From VRUE01 sp963702955 (GTDB lineage: Bacteria; Actinomycetota; Thermoleophilia; Solirubrobacterales; 70-9), in the NCBI GenBank assembly GCA_963702955.1, contig OY969774.1, positions 2,170,001 to 2,234,000 of the forward strand: 64,000 nucleotides of DNA, in the 5' to 3' direction. This document shows, one piece after another, positions 33,645 through 41,473 of the stretch (its first letter is position 1; the number at the start of each line of letters is the position of its first letter). Under the pieces are notes generated by a model. That model had not been told where the DNA came from. It saw only the letters and a program-made list of their open reading frames with translations, and made no database searches. The translations under genes were made by a program, and so were the position numbers.

Positions 33645-35753
33645 TCAGGACTGCAGGAAGCCGTACTTCGGGTTGAGCTCGCGGGCGTGGCGGAAGGCGC
33701 GCAGCGAGGCCGCGACCTCGCCCCGCTCGGCCTGGATGCGGGCGAGCGTGAACCAGTTGCGCCAGTCGGCGGCTTCCTTGCGGGTGGCCGCCGACGCAGC
33801 CGCGGCGGCCGGCCGGAGCTTGCCCTGCTGCTCGTAGATCAGCGCTTCCTGCAGCAGGGGCGAGGCTGCGTAGGACTGCGCGCCGGCGGCGTTGCGGGCC
33901 TGCTGGAGGGCGCCGGCCAGGTCGCCGCTCGCGGCGTCGACCTGGCTCTGCCGCAGGTCGATCGCCCCTTGCAGCGGGAACCAGATCGCGACCAGGGCGG
34001 CGATCGCGACCGCGGCCACCGCGGCCCGCTCGATCCGGCTGCGGTTGCGGCGCTTCCGTTTGCGTTTGCGCCGGCGCTTCCCCCGCCTCGGCTCCGGCAG
34101 CGAGTAGCCGCTGACCGCGACCGCGGCCAGCAGCATGAAGGCGACCGCGAGGGCGCCGAGCTGCCAGACCCAGTCCAGGGCGGCGGCGGCCGCGAAGCCG
34201 GCGGCGCCGGCGGTCGCCGCGGCGAGGACCAGCCGCTGCTCGGGAGGGGCGCGCAGCGAGCGCACCGCGCCGATCCCCAGCACGGCGAGGACGAAGCCGC
34301 CGATCAGCGCCAGGCCGGGGATCCCCAGCTCGGCGAAGCTCTCCAGGTAGAGCGAGTGGGCGTTGCGGACGAAGCCGGCGTAGGAGCCGTGCCGGGCCCA
34401 CCAGAACTCGAAGGTGCCGGGGCCGATCCCCTTCCAGGGCGCGCTTTCGCCCGCTTCCACCGCCGCTTCCCAGAACTGGTAGCGACCGCTGCCGCCGGTG
34501 CTGAGGATCGTCGAGGCCGCGCTGGGCCCGCTCGTCGACCCGCCGCTTCGCCCCTTGAACACCTCCCAGCGGTGCGAGACCTCGTGCGGCGCCCCCGCCG
34601 CGACCGCGACCGGGACCGCGACGACGAGGACCGCCGCGGTCGCGATCAGCGCCTGACGGCGGCCGATCGGCAGCCAGCCTGGCCGGGCGAGGCGGCGGTC
34701 GGCGAGCGCGATGCCGACTTGGACCAGGGCGACGACGGCGCAGACCGCCAGCGCAATCCACAGCACCTCGGTCCCCTGCCGTTCGGCCGCCGCCGTCGGC
34801 AGGCCGCGGGCGAGCGCGTCGCGGTGGTCCACCGCCGTCGTCAACAGCGCCGTCCCACCGGCGCCGGCGACGAGCGTCAGCAGCTTCGGCAGGCGGTCGG
34901 GGGAAAGGGCGAGGAAGGCGAGCATCGCCACCGTCGCGACGGCGGCGCCGGTGCCGGAGGTGGCGAGGTAGAGGGTGAGGCCGGCGATCGGCAGCGCCGC
35001 CGCGGCGAGCGCCCGCCCGGCGATCGTGCGGGCCGAGCCGGTGGCGGCGAGCAGCAGCGGCAGCGTCATCCCGGCCAGCGCGCCGATCGCGCTCGAGTAG
35101 CCGAGCGGGTAGGCGAGGCGGCGCTCGATTTCGATCCCCGGCAGCACCTTGCCGAGTTCGTCGCTCGGGAACCAGGTCATGTGCAGCCGCGAGAGCACCC
35201 CCAGTGCGCAGACGACCGCGAGGCCGGTCGTCACCCCGGCGAGGACCTGCCGCGCCCCGGCCCGCCGTCGCGTCGCCAGGGCGATCCCCAGCGCGAACAC
35301 CCCCAGGTAGGCGACGACCCGGGCCAGCTCGGCGGCGGTCCGCTCGCTGCTCTCGGTCCAGCCCAGCGAGAGCGCCGTCCAGAGGGCGAAGCCGAGCAGC
35401 AGCCCGAGGGCGGCGGCGGCGGCGCGGGTCCGCCCCGGCACCGGCAGCGCCTCGACTGCGACCCCGAGCAGCAGCGCCCACCAGACCGCGACGCCGATCT
35501 GGTCGCGCGGGATCGGGTCGTAGCCGCCGTTTTCCAGCGCCAGGTAGACGACCAGCAGGGCGGCCAGCAGCCAGGTCGCGACCCCGCCCCAATCGACCGC
35601 GCGCACGTCCAGGCGGCCGCCGACCGGCCCGGCCCTCCCGCCCGTCCGCTCGGCTGTCCCCAAGGCCTCCAAGAAGATGCGGAAAGCTACGGCACCTGCC
35701 CCGTTGGCGGCACGGCCATCGCTTTCGTAGGCAGGGGGGCGAGTTTCACCCAC
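33645..35753 (-). CDS. O-antigen ligase/polymerase family protein (Wzy_C) with C-terminal TPR-like tail
   Basis: 702 residues from GTG 35753, which is the weakest point: the first 40 residues look atypical and the true start may be internal. About a dozen membrane helices. Diagnostic periplasmic-loop motif NAHSLYLESFAELGIPGL. A highly basic cytoplasmic stretch (KRRRKRKRKRRNRSR) precedes a final helix and a roughly 110-residue helical tail with TPR-like spacing ending ELNPKYGFLQS. Members join or polymerise lipid-linked glycans outside the membrane. In this locus it is the candidate Wzy polymerase or ligase. Confidence 0.85.
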   Translation of the reverse strand: MGETRPPAYESDGRAANGAGAVAFRIFLEALGTAERTGGRAGPVGGRLDVRAVDWGGVATWLLAALLVVYLALENGGYDPIPRDQIGVAVWWALLLGVAVEALPVPGRTRAAAAALGLLLGFALWTALSLGWTESSERTAAELARVVAYLGVFALGIALATRRRAGARQVLAGVTTGLAVVCALGVLSRLHMTWFPSDELGKVLPGIEIERRLAYPLGYSSAIGALAGMTLPLLLAATGSARTIAGRALAAAALPIAGLTLYLATSGTGAAVATVAMLAFLALSPDRLPKLLTLVAGAGGTALLTTAVDHRDALARGLPTAAAERQGTEVLWIALAVCAVVALVQVGIALADRRLARPGWLPIGRRQALIATAAVLVVAVPVAVAAGAPHEVSHRWEVFKGRSGGSTSGPSAASTILSTGGSGRYQFWEAAVEAGESAPWKGIGPGTFEFWWARHGSYAGFVRNAHSLYLESFAELGIPGLALIGGFVLAVLGIGAVRSLRAPPEQRLVLAAATAGAAGFAAAAALDWVWQLGALAVAFMLLAAVAVSGYSLPEPRRGKRRRKRKRKRRNRSRIERAAVAAVAIAALVAIWFPLQGAIDLRQSQVDAASGDLAGALQQARNAAGAQSYAASPLLQEALIYEQQGKLRPAAAAASAATRKEAADWRNWFTLARIQAERGEVAASLRAFRHARELNPKYGFLQS

Positions 35754-35770
35754 CAGGGCCTTGACCTTGT

Positions 35771-35983
35771 GTGCGCTTCAGTCGACATGCGAAGAATCGG
35801 ATGCGCGAGCTCAAGATGTCCGCTGCCGATGTGGAGTCCGTGATTGCCGATCCGGCTGGGATCGACACCAAGGAGGCCGGCAAGATCAGATACGTCGGTT
35901 GCGTTCGGGGCGAGCGCATCCGGGTTGTAGTTCCACTTGACGACCTGGATCTGATCGTCACAATCCACAGGAGACGCCGATGA
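35771..35983 (+). CDS. DUF4258-like small protein (putative toxin)
   Basis: GTG start; 70 residues beginning MRFSRHAKNRMRELKMS and ending VVVPLDDLDLIVTIHRRRR. The N-terminal F-S-x-H-A-x-x-R-M motif and the strand-rich C-terminus fit DUF4258, a small RelE/BrnT-like fold suspected to be toxic. It overlaps the next gene by 4 bp (ATGA). Pairs of DUF4258 with DUF2283 proteins are a recurring arrangement, here read as a putative toxin-antitoxin unit; neither activity is established. Confidence 0.7.
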   Translation: MRFSRHAKNRMRELKMSAADVESVIADPAGIDTKEAGKIRYVGCVRGERIRVVVPLDDLDLIVTIHRRRR

Positions 35984-36270
35984 AGGCCGACTACGACAGC
36001 GAAGCCGACGCACTTTCGATCGACCTGGTCGAGGTCGACAGGTGGGACGGCGGTGAGGATGTCGACGGTGGTAGCTGCCATGTCGTCTTTGCGGACGACC
36101 GCCCCGTCAACGTCGAGCTCCTCAACCCGCGTGACCACCTCGACCTTCTCACGGTGGCGGCTGAGCGTTACGGGTTGGACGGCACCGCCCTGGTTGCCGC
36201 CGCGCGTGCCGCCCTTGCCGCGCCGGATCGTCCGGTGACGCTGGACGTTGGCGTCCACGCCGCTGCCTGA
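35980..36270 (+). CDS. DUF2283-like small protein (putative antitoxin)
   Basis: ATG overlaps the upstream stop; 96 residues. The N-terminus MKADYDSEADALSIDL is the DUF2283 signature (Y-D-x-E-x-D-x-L-x-I). DUF2283 proteins normally end around 60-70 residues, so the Ala-rich C-terminal 35 residues are an extension. Paired with the DUF4258-like gene in a two-gene operon. Function unknown. Confidence 0.7.
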   Translation: MKADYDSEADALSIDLVEVDRWDGGEDVDGGSCHVVFADDRPVNVELLNPRDHLDLLTVAAERYGLDGTALVAAARAALAAPDRPVTLDVGVHAAA

Positions 36271-36327
36271 GAGCCGCACGCCAACACCGGGACGTGACGA
36301 TGGTCTTGGGTGCGAAAGGGTTAGCAC

Positions 36328-36357
36328 TTGACCAACTTGACCAAGCGCTGCTAGTCT
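36328..36357 (+). promoter_or_regulatory. Promoter with direct repeat before the Phd/PIN pair
   Basis: TTGACC (36328-36333), 18-bp spacer, TAGTCT (36352-36357), then only 7 nt to the ATG at 36365, which implies a leaderless or near-leaderless transcript. A 9-bp direct repeat, cttgaccaa, occurs twice in a row (36327-36335, 36336-36344) over the -35 region and could be the antitoxin operator. Confidence 0.5.
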
Positions 36358-36364
36358 GGCTCCA

Positions 36365-36646
36365 ATGGCTCGAAATGTCACCATCGGCGAGGCGAAGACC
36401 AACTTCTCGAAGCTCGTGCGTCGCGCCGAGGCCGGCGAGGAGATCGTCGTGCGCAGGGGGTCGGAGCCGGTCGCCCGCATCATGCCGCTGGAGAGGCGCG
36501 GGCGGGTACATGGCTTTGGCTCGCTGAAGGGGGAGATCCGGATCTCGTCGGACATCGAGAAGGTCGATGAGGAGATCGAGCAGATGTTCGAGGAGAGCGA
36601 GATCTTCCCGAGCGAAGGGTCCCGGAGCGGGCGCGGCAGCGATTGA
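36365..36646 (+). CDS. Phd/YefM-family antitoxin
   Basis: 93 residues. N-terminal DNA-binding Phd fold: VTIGEAKTNFSKLVRRAEAGEEIVV, RRGSEPVARIMP. The acidic C-terminal part (SDIEKVDEEIEQMFEESEIF) is the expected toxin-neutralising segment. The stop overlaps the toxin start (TTGA). Such antitoxins repress their own promoter, and the direct repeat at 36327-36344 is a plausible site. Confidence 0.85.
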   Translation: MARNVTIGEAKTNFSKLVRRAEAGEEIVVRRGSEPVARIMPLERRGRVHGFGSLKGEIRISSDIEKVDEEIEQMFEESEIFPSEGSRSGRGSD

Positions 36647-37023
36647 ACCTGCTGCTCGATACGCACGTGCTGCTTTGGTACGTGCTCGGCGATCGTCGGC
36701 GAATAGGGCGTGAGCTGCAGGCTCGAGTAGAGACCGAAGGGGCGACCATCAGCGTCGTTGCGGTTTGGGAGGCCGCGATCAAGTCGGCCCTCGGCAAGCT
36801 CGATGCCCCCGACGAGCTTCCCTCTCTCGTCGAGCAGCTCGGCTTCGGCTTTCTGGAGGTCACCGCGGATCACGCCTGGCAGGTTCGGCGCCTGCCACCC
36901 CATCACCGCGACCCCTTCGATCGCCTGCTGATCGCCCAGGCTCAGGTGGAGCGACTGTCGATCGTCAGCGCGGACCCCGCGTTCGACTCCTATGACGTGA
37001 AGGTGGTCTGGGGCTCGGACTGA
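36643..37023 (+). CDS. PIN-domain toxin (VapC-like ribonuclease)
   Basis: TTG start, overlapping the antitoxin stop by 4 bp; 126 residues. PIN-domain acidic residues are visible in LLDTHVLLW, AVWEAAIKSALGK and RDPFDRLLIAQAQ, followed by SADPAFDSY. This is the Phd-associated VapC subtype (PilT N-terminus-like). Predicted metal-dependent RNase active on tRNA or other structured RNA when the antitoxin is lost. Confidence 0.85.
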   Translation: MNLLLDTHVLLWYVLGDRRRIGRELQARVETEGATISVVAVWEAAIKSALGKLDAPDELPSLVEQLGFGFLEVTADHAWQVRRLPPHHRDPFDRLLIAQAQVERLSIVSADPAFDSYDVKVVWGSD

Positions 37024-37178
37024 GGCTTAATGCCGCTCAGAAGTACGCGAATGGATGCGGTAAAAGGTTAAAAAAGCCTGCCGGAGAGGTATACAAATGC
37101 CAGATGGCGTGCAACTCTGTTATCTGCCGTGACTTAATTACGCTCATAACGGACATATAGTGGTTATAATGCCCCTGT
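37024..37178 (+). promoter_or_regulatory. AT-rich intergenic region with TATAAT before the MNT gene
   Basis: 155 bp clearly poorer in G+C than its surroundings (runs such as ggttaaaaaag and gacttaattac). A perfect TATAAT at 37165-37170 ends 8 nt before the ATG at 37179 with no Shine-Dalgarno between, so the transcript is probably leaderless. No convincing -35 is seen. The low GC may mark a recombination junction of the toxin-antitoxin island. Confidence 0.5.
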
Positions 37179-37730
37179 ATGGGCGTGGTTCAAGAATTGG
37201 CGGCTGACCTCGGTGCCGAGGAGCGCACTCTCCGTCGAGCCGTTTCTCAGGGGACGGTGCGCTGCCGTCGCTCGGGGCCGCGGCGACTTCGCCTCGTCGC
37301 CGGCGAGCGCGAGTACCTGCGGGGACATTGGGAGTTGCTCGCCGCGCTTCGCCGGGCGCTGCGTACCGAGCGCGGGGTGAAGCTTGCCGTGCTGTACGGG
37401 TCGATGGCGCGGGGCGACGACGATGTCGGCTCCGACCTCGACCTGCTGGTGGCCTTCGCCGACGATCGCCCTGCGAACGCTTTCGGGTTGGCTATGCGCC
37501 TGGAGCGTGTCGCCGGTCGTCGGGTCAACGTCGCGCACCTGGAGCGAGTCGAGGCCGCCGCTCCGCTGCTCCTGGACAGGGTTCTCGACGAGGGCCGGGT
37601 TCTCGTCGATCGCAACGATGACTGGCCGCGGCTCCGCGGGCGGCGGCGCGCCATCCATGCCCGTGCGCGGCGTGCCTACCGCCGCCAGATGGCCGGCGCA
37701 CGTCAGGCGATCTCGGAGTCGAACGCATGA
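37179..37730 (+). CDS. MNT-type minimal nucleotidyltransferase
   Basis: 183 residues. The N-terminal 60 residues look like a small DNA-binding region (TLRRAVSQGTVRCRRSGPRRLRL). The polymerase-beta-like nucleotidyltransferase core follows: VLYGSMARGDDDVGSDLDLLV, with the GS and D-x-D catalytic motifs. Family members are antitoxins that AMPylate a HEPN ribonuclease partner. No HEPN gene is adjacent: after the stop there is only an 8-codon ATGA-overlapping frame (37727-37753). It may act alone, in trans, or be left from a broken MNT/HEPN pair. Confidence 0.8.
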   Translation: MGVVQELAADLGAEERTLRRAVSQGTVRCRRSGPRRLRLVAGEREYLRGHWELLAALRRALRTERGVKLAVLYGSMARGDDDVGSDLDLLVAFADDRPANAFGLAMRLERVAGRRVNVAHLERVEAAAPLLLDRVLDEGRVLVDRNDDWPRLRGRRRAIHARARRAYRRQMAGARQAISESNA

Positions 37731-37816
37731 GCGAAGCTCTCGAAGCTCATTGACGATCTTCGCTCGTGGATGGTTAGCTCCTCTCGACGTCCCGGCGTGT
37801 TTACTCTCCCGAGGGG

Positions 37817-38290
37817 ATGCGGAGAGCTCTGACACTTGCCGTGCTGCTCGCCTTGACGCCGGCGCTGCCTGCCGGTGCCGCGGCGCGGGTCGTCGCGCCG
37901 CCGGGAAACTCCGAGGCCGACCAGTACTTCGAGACGGTGCCCGGCTCGGCCGGGCCGCGCGGGCCCGACTCGGCGAAGAAGGAAGACGACGCAGTGCGCG
38001 ACGGCAGCCTCACGCCCGCCACGGCGCGCGCCCTGCGACAGCGGGGCGCCGCCGGCCGGGTCGTCGTCACCGCGGTCGCCAAGACCGCCCCCGCCGGGAC
38101 CCGGGGCGGCGGGGAAGGTGCCGGCGGTCGCCCCGGCGGCGGCTCGCCGCCTTCGCCCTCGCCTGCGTCGTCCCCGGCCGTCCCCGGGAAGCCGGGACTC
38201 GGCGCTCTCTTCCCGCTCGCCCTCGCCGCCACCGCCCTCGCCGCGGCTGCCTTCGCCCTCGGGCGCCGTCGCCGCCCCGCGGCCCGGTGA
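37817..38290 (+). CDS. Secreted, C-terminally membrane-anchored Ala/Pro-rich protein
   Basis: 157 residues. A signal peptide (LTLAVLLALTPALPAGAAA) is followed by a short conserved-looking segment (PGNSEADQYFETVPGS), a Gly/Pro/Ser-rich linker and a final hydrophobic helix (LFPLALAATALAAAAFALG) with a GRRRRP tail. Topology resembles a sortase substrate, but no LPxTG motif is present, so it is probably a simple tail anchor. Overlaps the next gene (GTGA), implying joint function with the glycosidase-like protein. Family unknown. Confidence 0.65.
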   Translation: MRRALTLAVLLALTPALPAGAAARVVAPPGNSEADQYFETVPGSAGPRGPDSAKKEDDAVRDGSLTPATARALRQRGAAGRVVVTAVAKTAPAGTRGGGEGAGGRPGGGSPPSPSPASSPAVPGKPGLGALFPLALAATALAAAAFALGRRRRPAAR

Positions 38291-39705
38291 AGCGGGCGGC
38301 CCTCGCCCTCGCCCTCGCCGGGCTGGCGCTCGGCGCCCAGGCGGCGCCCGCGCCGGCGACGCCGCACGGCCTGAAGCTGGGGCTGGCGGACGACTCGTTC
38401 GCCTCCCCCGACCCGGCGCTGCGCGAAGAAATGATGACGGCGGCCAGGGGGGCGGGGGCGGAACTCGCCTACCTCGGCGTCTCCTGGTCGCGGATCGCGC
38501 CGGCAAAGCCGGCAGCCGGCTTCGACCCGGCCGACCCGGCCGATCCCGGCTATGACTGGGCCACTCTCGACGCTGCGGTCCGCGGCGCCGTGTCGCACGG
38601 CCTGCGGCCGCTGCTCGAGATCGGTTTCGCCCCCACCTGGGCCGAAGGGACGAACCGGCCGCCGCTGGCCCCGCGGGGGTCCTGGCTGCCGCAGCCCGCT
38701 CAGCTGGGCCTGTTCGCGCAGGCGCTGGCGGCGCGCTACTCGGGCAGCTTCGTCGACCCCGCGGCGCCCGCCGCCGGCCCGCTGCCGCGCGTGCGCTACT
38801 TCGAGGTCTGGGCGGAGGAGAACCTCTCCGAACACCTCAACCCGCTCTGGGAAGGCGCCAAGCTCGTCGCTCCGTGGCACTACCGCGAAATGCTGAACGC
38901 GGCCTACGCCGGGATCCACGCCGCCGACCCGGGCGCCCGCGTCATCGTCGGCGGCCTGGCGCCGTACGGCGACGCGGTGGCGGGGGGGAGCCGCATCCCC
39001 CCGGTCTGGTTCTGGCGCTCGTTGCTCTGCCTGCGTGGTTCGAGGCTGCGGCCGGCGCCCTGCCCCGACCCGGCCCACTTCGACATCGCCGCCCACAACC
39101 CGATCGACGTGTTCGGCCCGGACGTCGGCGCCGTCAGCCCGCTCGACGTCTCGACCCCCGACGTCGGGCGGTTGACCGCGATCGTGCGCAGGGCGGTGGC
39201 GACCGGGCGGGCGCTGCCGGCCCGTCCGAAGCCGTTCTGGGCGCCGGAGATCTGGTGGGACTCGAATCCCCCCGACCCCGGCGGAGTGCCCCTGCGGCGC
39301 CAGGCCGACTTCCTCGCCGAGTCGCTCTTCCGGCTCTGGCGGCAGGGGGTGAGCGCGGTCGTCTGGTGGTATCTGCGCGACCAGGCGCCCGGGGCGGCGG
39401 GGTTCGCCGCGACTCAGCAGAGCGGACTCTTCTTCCGCGACGGCCGGCCGAAGCCGGCCTACCGGGCATTTCGCTTCCCCTTCGTCGCCCACCGAGCCGG
39501 CAACGGGCGGGTGCTGGTCTGGGGCAAGGCGCCGCGGCGCGGGCCGCTCGTGGTCGAGCGGCGCGCCAGGAGTGGCTGGACGCCGCTGCTCCGCCCTGTC
39601 GCCGCCGGCGACCGCGTCTTCCTCGCCCGGGCCGAGGCGAAGGGCCCGATGCGCCTGCGCGCCAGGCAGGATGGGGAGCCGAGCCTCGCCTGGCGGGTGC
39701 GCTGA
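38287..39705 (+). CDS. Secreted glycoside-hydrolase-like protein (TIM barrel, clan GH-A pattern)
   Basis: GTG start overlapping the upstream stop; 472 residues with a signal peptide. Barrel signatures: LAYLGVSWSRIAP, RPLLEIGFAPTWAEG, then YFEVWAEENLSEHL, where E177 would be the acid/base (the usual Asn before it is Ala), IVGGLAPYG, and FWAPEIWWDS with E321 as candidate nucleophile. This matches GH39/GH5-type retaining enzymes. A C-terminal beta domain follows. It may trim or release the surface glycan; the substrate is inferred only from context. Confidence 0.7.
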   Translation: MKRAALALALAGLALGAQAAPAPATPHGLKLGLADDSFASPDPALREEMMTAARGAGAELAYLGVSWSRIAPAKPAAGFDPADPADPGYDWATLDAAVRGAVSHGLRPLLEIGFAPTWAEGTNRPPLAPRGSWLPQPAQLGLFAQALAARYSGSFVDPAAPAAGPLPRVRYFEVWAEENLSEHLNPLWEGAKLVAPWHYREMLNAAYAGIHAADPGARVIVGGLAPYGDAVAGGSRIPPVWFWRSLLCLRGSRLRPAPCPDPAHFDIAAHNPIDVFGPDVGAVSPLDVSTPDVGRLTAIVRRAVATGRALPARPKPFWAPEIWWDSNPPDPGGVPLRRQADFLAESLFRLWRQGVSAVVWWYLRDQAPGAAGFAATQQSGLFFRDGRPKPAYRAFRFPFVAHRAGNGRVLVWGKAPRRGPLVVERRARSGWTPLLRPVAAGDRVFLARAEAKGPMRLRARQDGEPSLAWRVR

Positions 39706-39808
39706 TTCGCGCTGGCGCAGTAACACCAATGTTATTACCGTGTTATTTTTTAGGTACACAAATGGTATGTATGTAAGTCGTCATTCCTTTTGGTAGGCTG
39801 GTCCGGCC
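39706..39808. other. AT-rich intergenic segment
   Basis: About 100 bp markedly lower in G+C (ccaatgttattaccgtgtta and following bases), with a small inverted repeat TAACA-ccaa-TGTTA at 39721-39734. Likely holds the promoter of the next gene, but I cannot fix the -35 and -10 boxes. Confidence 0.35.
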
Positions 39809-39811
39809 TTG

Positions 39812-40843
39812 ATGCGAACCGGGTTTCTGTTTCTGGTAGGGATGTTGGCAGCCGTCGCGCTGGCGTTCCCCGCAGCCTCCTCGGCGACCGGCTGCGCCCC
39901 GCCCTACTGTCCCTCGCACACCCTGACGGTCAAAAAGGCCGGCACGGGATCGGGGACCGTGACCAGCTCCCCCGCCGGGATCTCCTGCGGAGCGCAGTGC
40001 TCGGCCAGCTACGAACAGGGCACCAAGGTCACCCTCACTGCGACCCCGGCGGCGGGCTCCACCTTCGCCGGCTGGTCCGGCGGCGGCTGCTCGGGCACCG
40101 GCGCCTGCGTGGTGACGATCCCGAACGCCGACGTCACCGTGACCGCGACCTTCAACGCCAACCCGCCGCCGCCTCCACCTCCGCCCAACAACTTCACCCT
40201 CGGCAAGGTCAAGCACCCGCAGACCGGCGTCGTCACGATCCGGATCGCGGTTCCGGGACCCGGCACGATGACCGCTACCGGTCGGGCGATGAAGACCGTC
40301 AAAGCACGGGCCAAAGCCGGGGGCAACTACATCCTCCGGCTCGAACTGACCAAGCACGGCATGAAGGTCCTGAGGAAGTCCAAAGGCCGCCAGCTGCGAG
40401 TCAAGGTCAGCTTCACGTACACCCCGACCGGCGGGCAGCCCCGGACGAAGATCAAGAAGATCATCTTTCGCGTGGTCAGCCCCCGCGCCGGCGCCTCCCG
40501 GGTGACCTTCGCGGCGGAAGACGGCGGCAAAGTCGTCGTCGCCTCGACCGCCACCGTGAAGCCGGAAAAGGCCCTGATCCGGGTCTTCTGCAACGGCCCG
40601 CAGTCCTGCCACGGCAGGCTGAGGCTGACCGGGACCTTCGCGCCCCAGGAAGGCAAGCCCAAGGTGGGCGCCGCCCTCGGCAGCTCCTCCTTCCACCTCG
40701 CCCCCGGCGTCTCCAAGGTGCTGCAGCTCCGGCTCACCGGCCAGGCGAGGCATCTGTTCGAGAACCGCCGCCCGCAGCAGGCTCGTGCGACCGGCACCGG
40801 GCTGCATCCCCACGGCGTCAAGCTGAAGCTCGCTTCGAGCTGA
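39812..40843 (+). CDS. Small secreted InlB-repeat protein
   Basis: ATG 39812 (TTG 39809 also possible); 343 residues. Signal peptide, one InlB-type repeat (HTLTVKKAGTGSGTVTSSPAG ... FAGWSGGGCSGTGACVVTI) with Cys pairs, a poly-Pro linker, then about 220 residues of basic beta-rich domain with one Cys pair (VFCNGPQSCHGRL). The repeat is the same type as in B and B', but only one copy is present. Probably wall-associated; no enzyme motif. Stands alone between the glycosidase gene and the leader of the downstream operon. Confidence 0.75.
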   Translation: MRTGFLFLVGMLAAVALAFPAASSATGCAPPYCPSHTLTVKKAGTGSGTVTSSPAGISCGAQCSASYEQGTKVTLTATPAAGSTFAGWSGGGCSGTGACVVTIPNADVTVTATFNANPPPPPPPPNNFTLGKVKHPQTGVVTIRIAVPGPGTMTATGRAMKTVKARAKAGGNYILRLELTKHGMKVLRKSKGRQLRVKVSFTYTPTGGQPRTKIKKIIFRVVSPRAGASRVTFAAEDGGKVVVASTATVKPEKALIRVFCNGPQSCHGRLRLTGTFAPQEGKPKVGAALGSSSFHLAPGVSKVLQLRLTGQARHLFENRRPQQARATGTGLHPHGVKLKLASS

Positions 40844-41473
40844 CGCGCCGCCCCCACAGCTGACGCTCTCCCGCCGCTCGGCGTGCAAACGCCTGCGCGT
40901 GGACGGGTGCGTCCCCCGCCGATTTGCAGCGGAAAACGTTGTTCCCCTTGACAAGAGAAACACGAGTATCTACTCTTCGGCCTATCCGTAAACACCGTTA
41001 TCCACCCGGATGACGGTGGAGCGGAATCAGCATCAGCCCTCAGGACGGGCAGGGAAGCACCACAGGGACCGGGCCCAAGGGAAGGGCCCACAGGGACAAC
41101 GGAGAGAGACGACGTGACCAAAGCGCCCCGCATGGATTCGAGCCTCGGCAGCCGCCGTGCCGCAGTCACCGACGCGACGAGTTCGCGTCGGCTTGACCTC
41201 GAGCGCAGCGAGCGGGTTGACGGCGGGCGCGGCTCACAATCGCCGGGCGTTTGCAGGCCGAGCGCAGCTCGCCCTGCCGACGTCCCTGCCGCTGCCCCAA
41301 CGGCCCCGCACATCGCCGCGGCTCGGACGCCCACCGCCCACGCCCCGAGCCTCCACCAAGAACTTCCTCCACCACCCGCCGGGAATTGGGTTCCCGTCGA
41401 CCCCATTGACAGATCAATTCGGCCGGCCGGGAAGCACCTGGCGGGCGTTACTACACAAGGGAGAACACACACA
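40844..41473 (+). promoter_or_regulatory. 630-bp region: hairpins, TTGACA promoter and long structured leader
   Basis: Just after the upstream stop lie two small hairpins (GGCGT-GCAA-ACGCC, 40880-40893; GGACG-GGTG-CGTCC, 40901-40914), possibly a terminator. TTGACA (40948-40953), a 17-bp spacer and TACTCT (40971-40976) make the best promoter of the window. The leader of about 490 nt holds GGGCCC arms around aagggaa (41071-41089) flanked by direct repeats of CACAGGGAC, and a 9-bp perfect stem (41169-41177 with 41183-41191). A GTG at 41114 with a good Shine-Dalgarno is in frame with the next gene. Confidence 0.5.

Noticed and set aside
38287..39705. Sortase or LPxTG-linked surface pair
   Set aside because: No LPxTG-like motif in the 37817 protein and no sortase motif in this one.
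41406..41419. TTGACA with inverted repeat just before the 41474 gene
   Set aside because: No -10 at proper spacing; kept only as part of the leader region.
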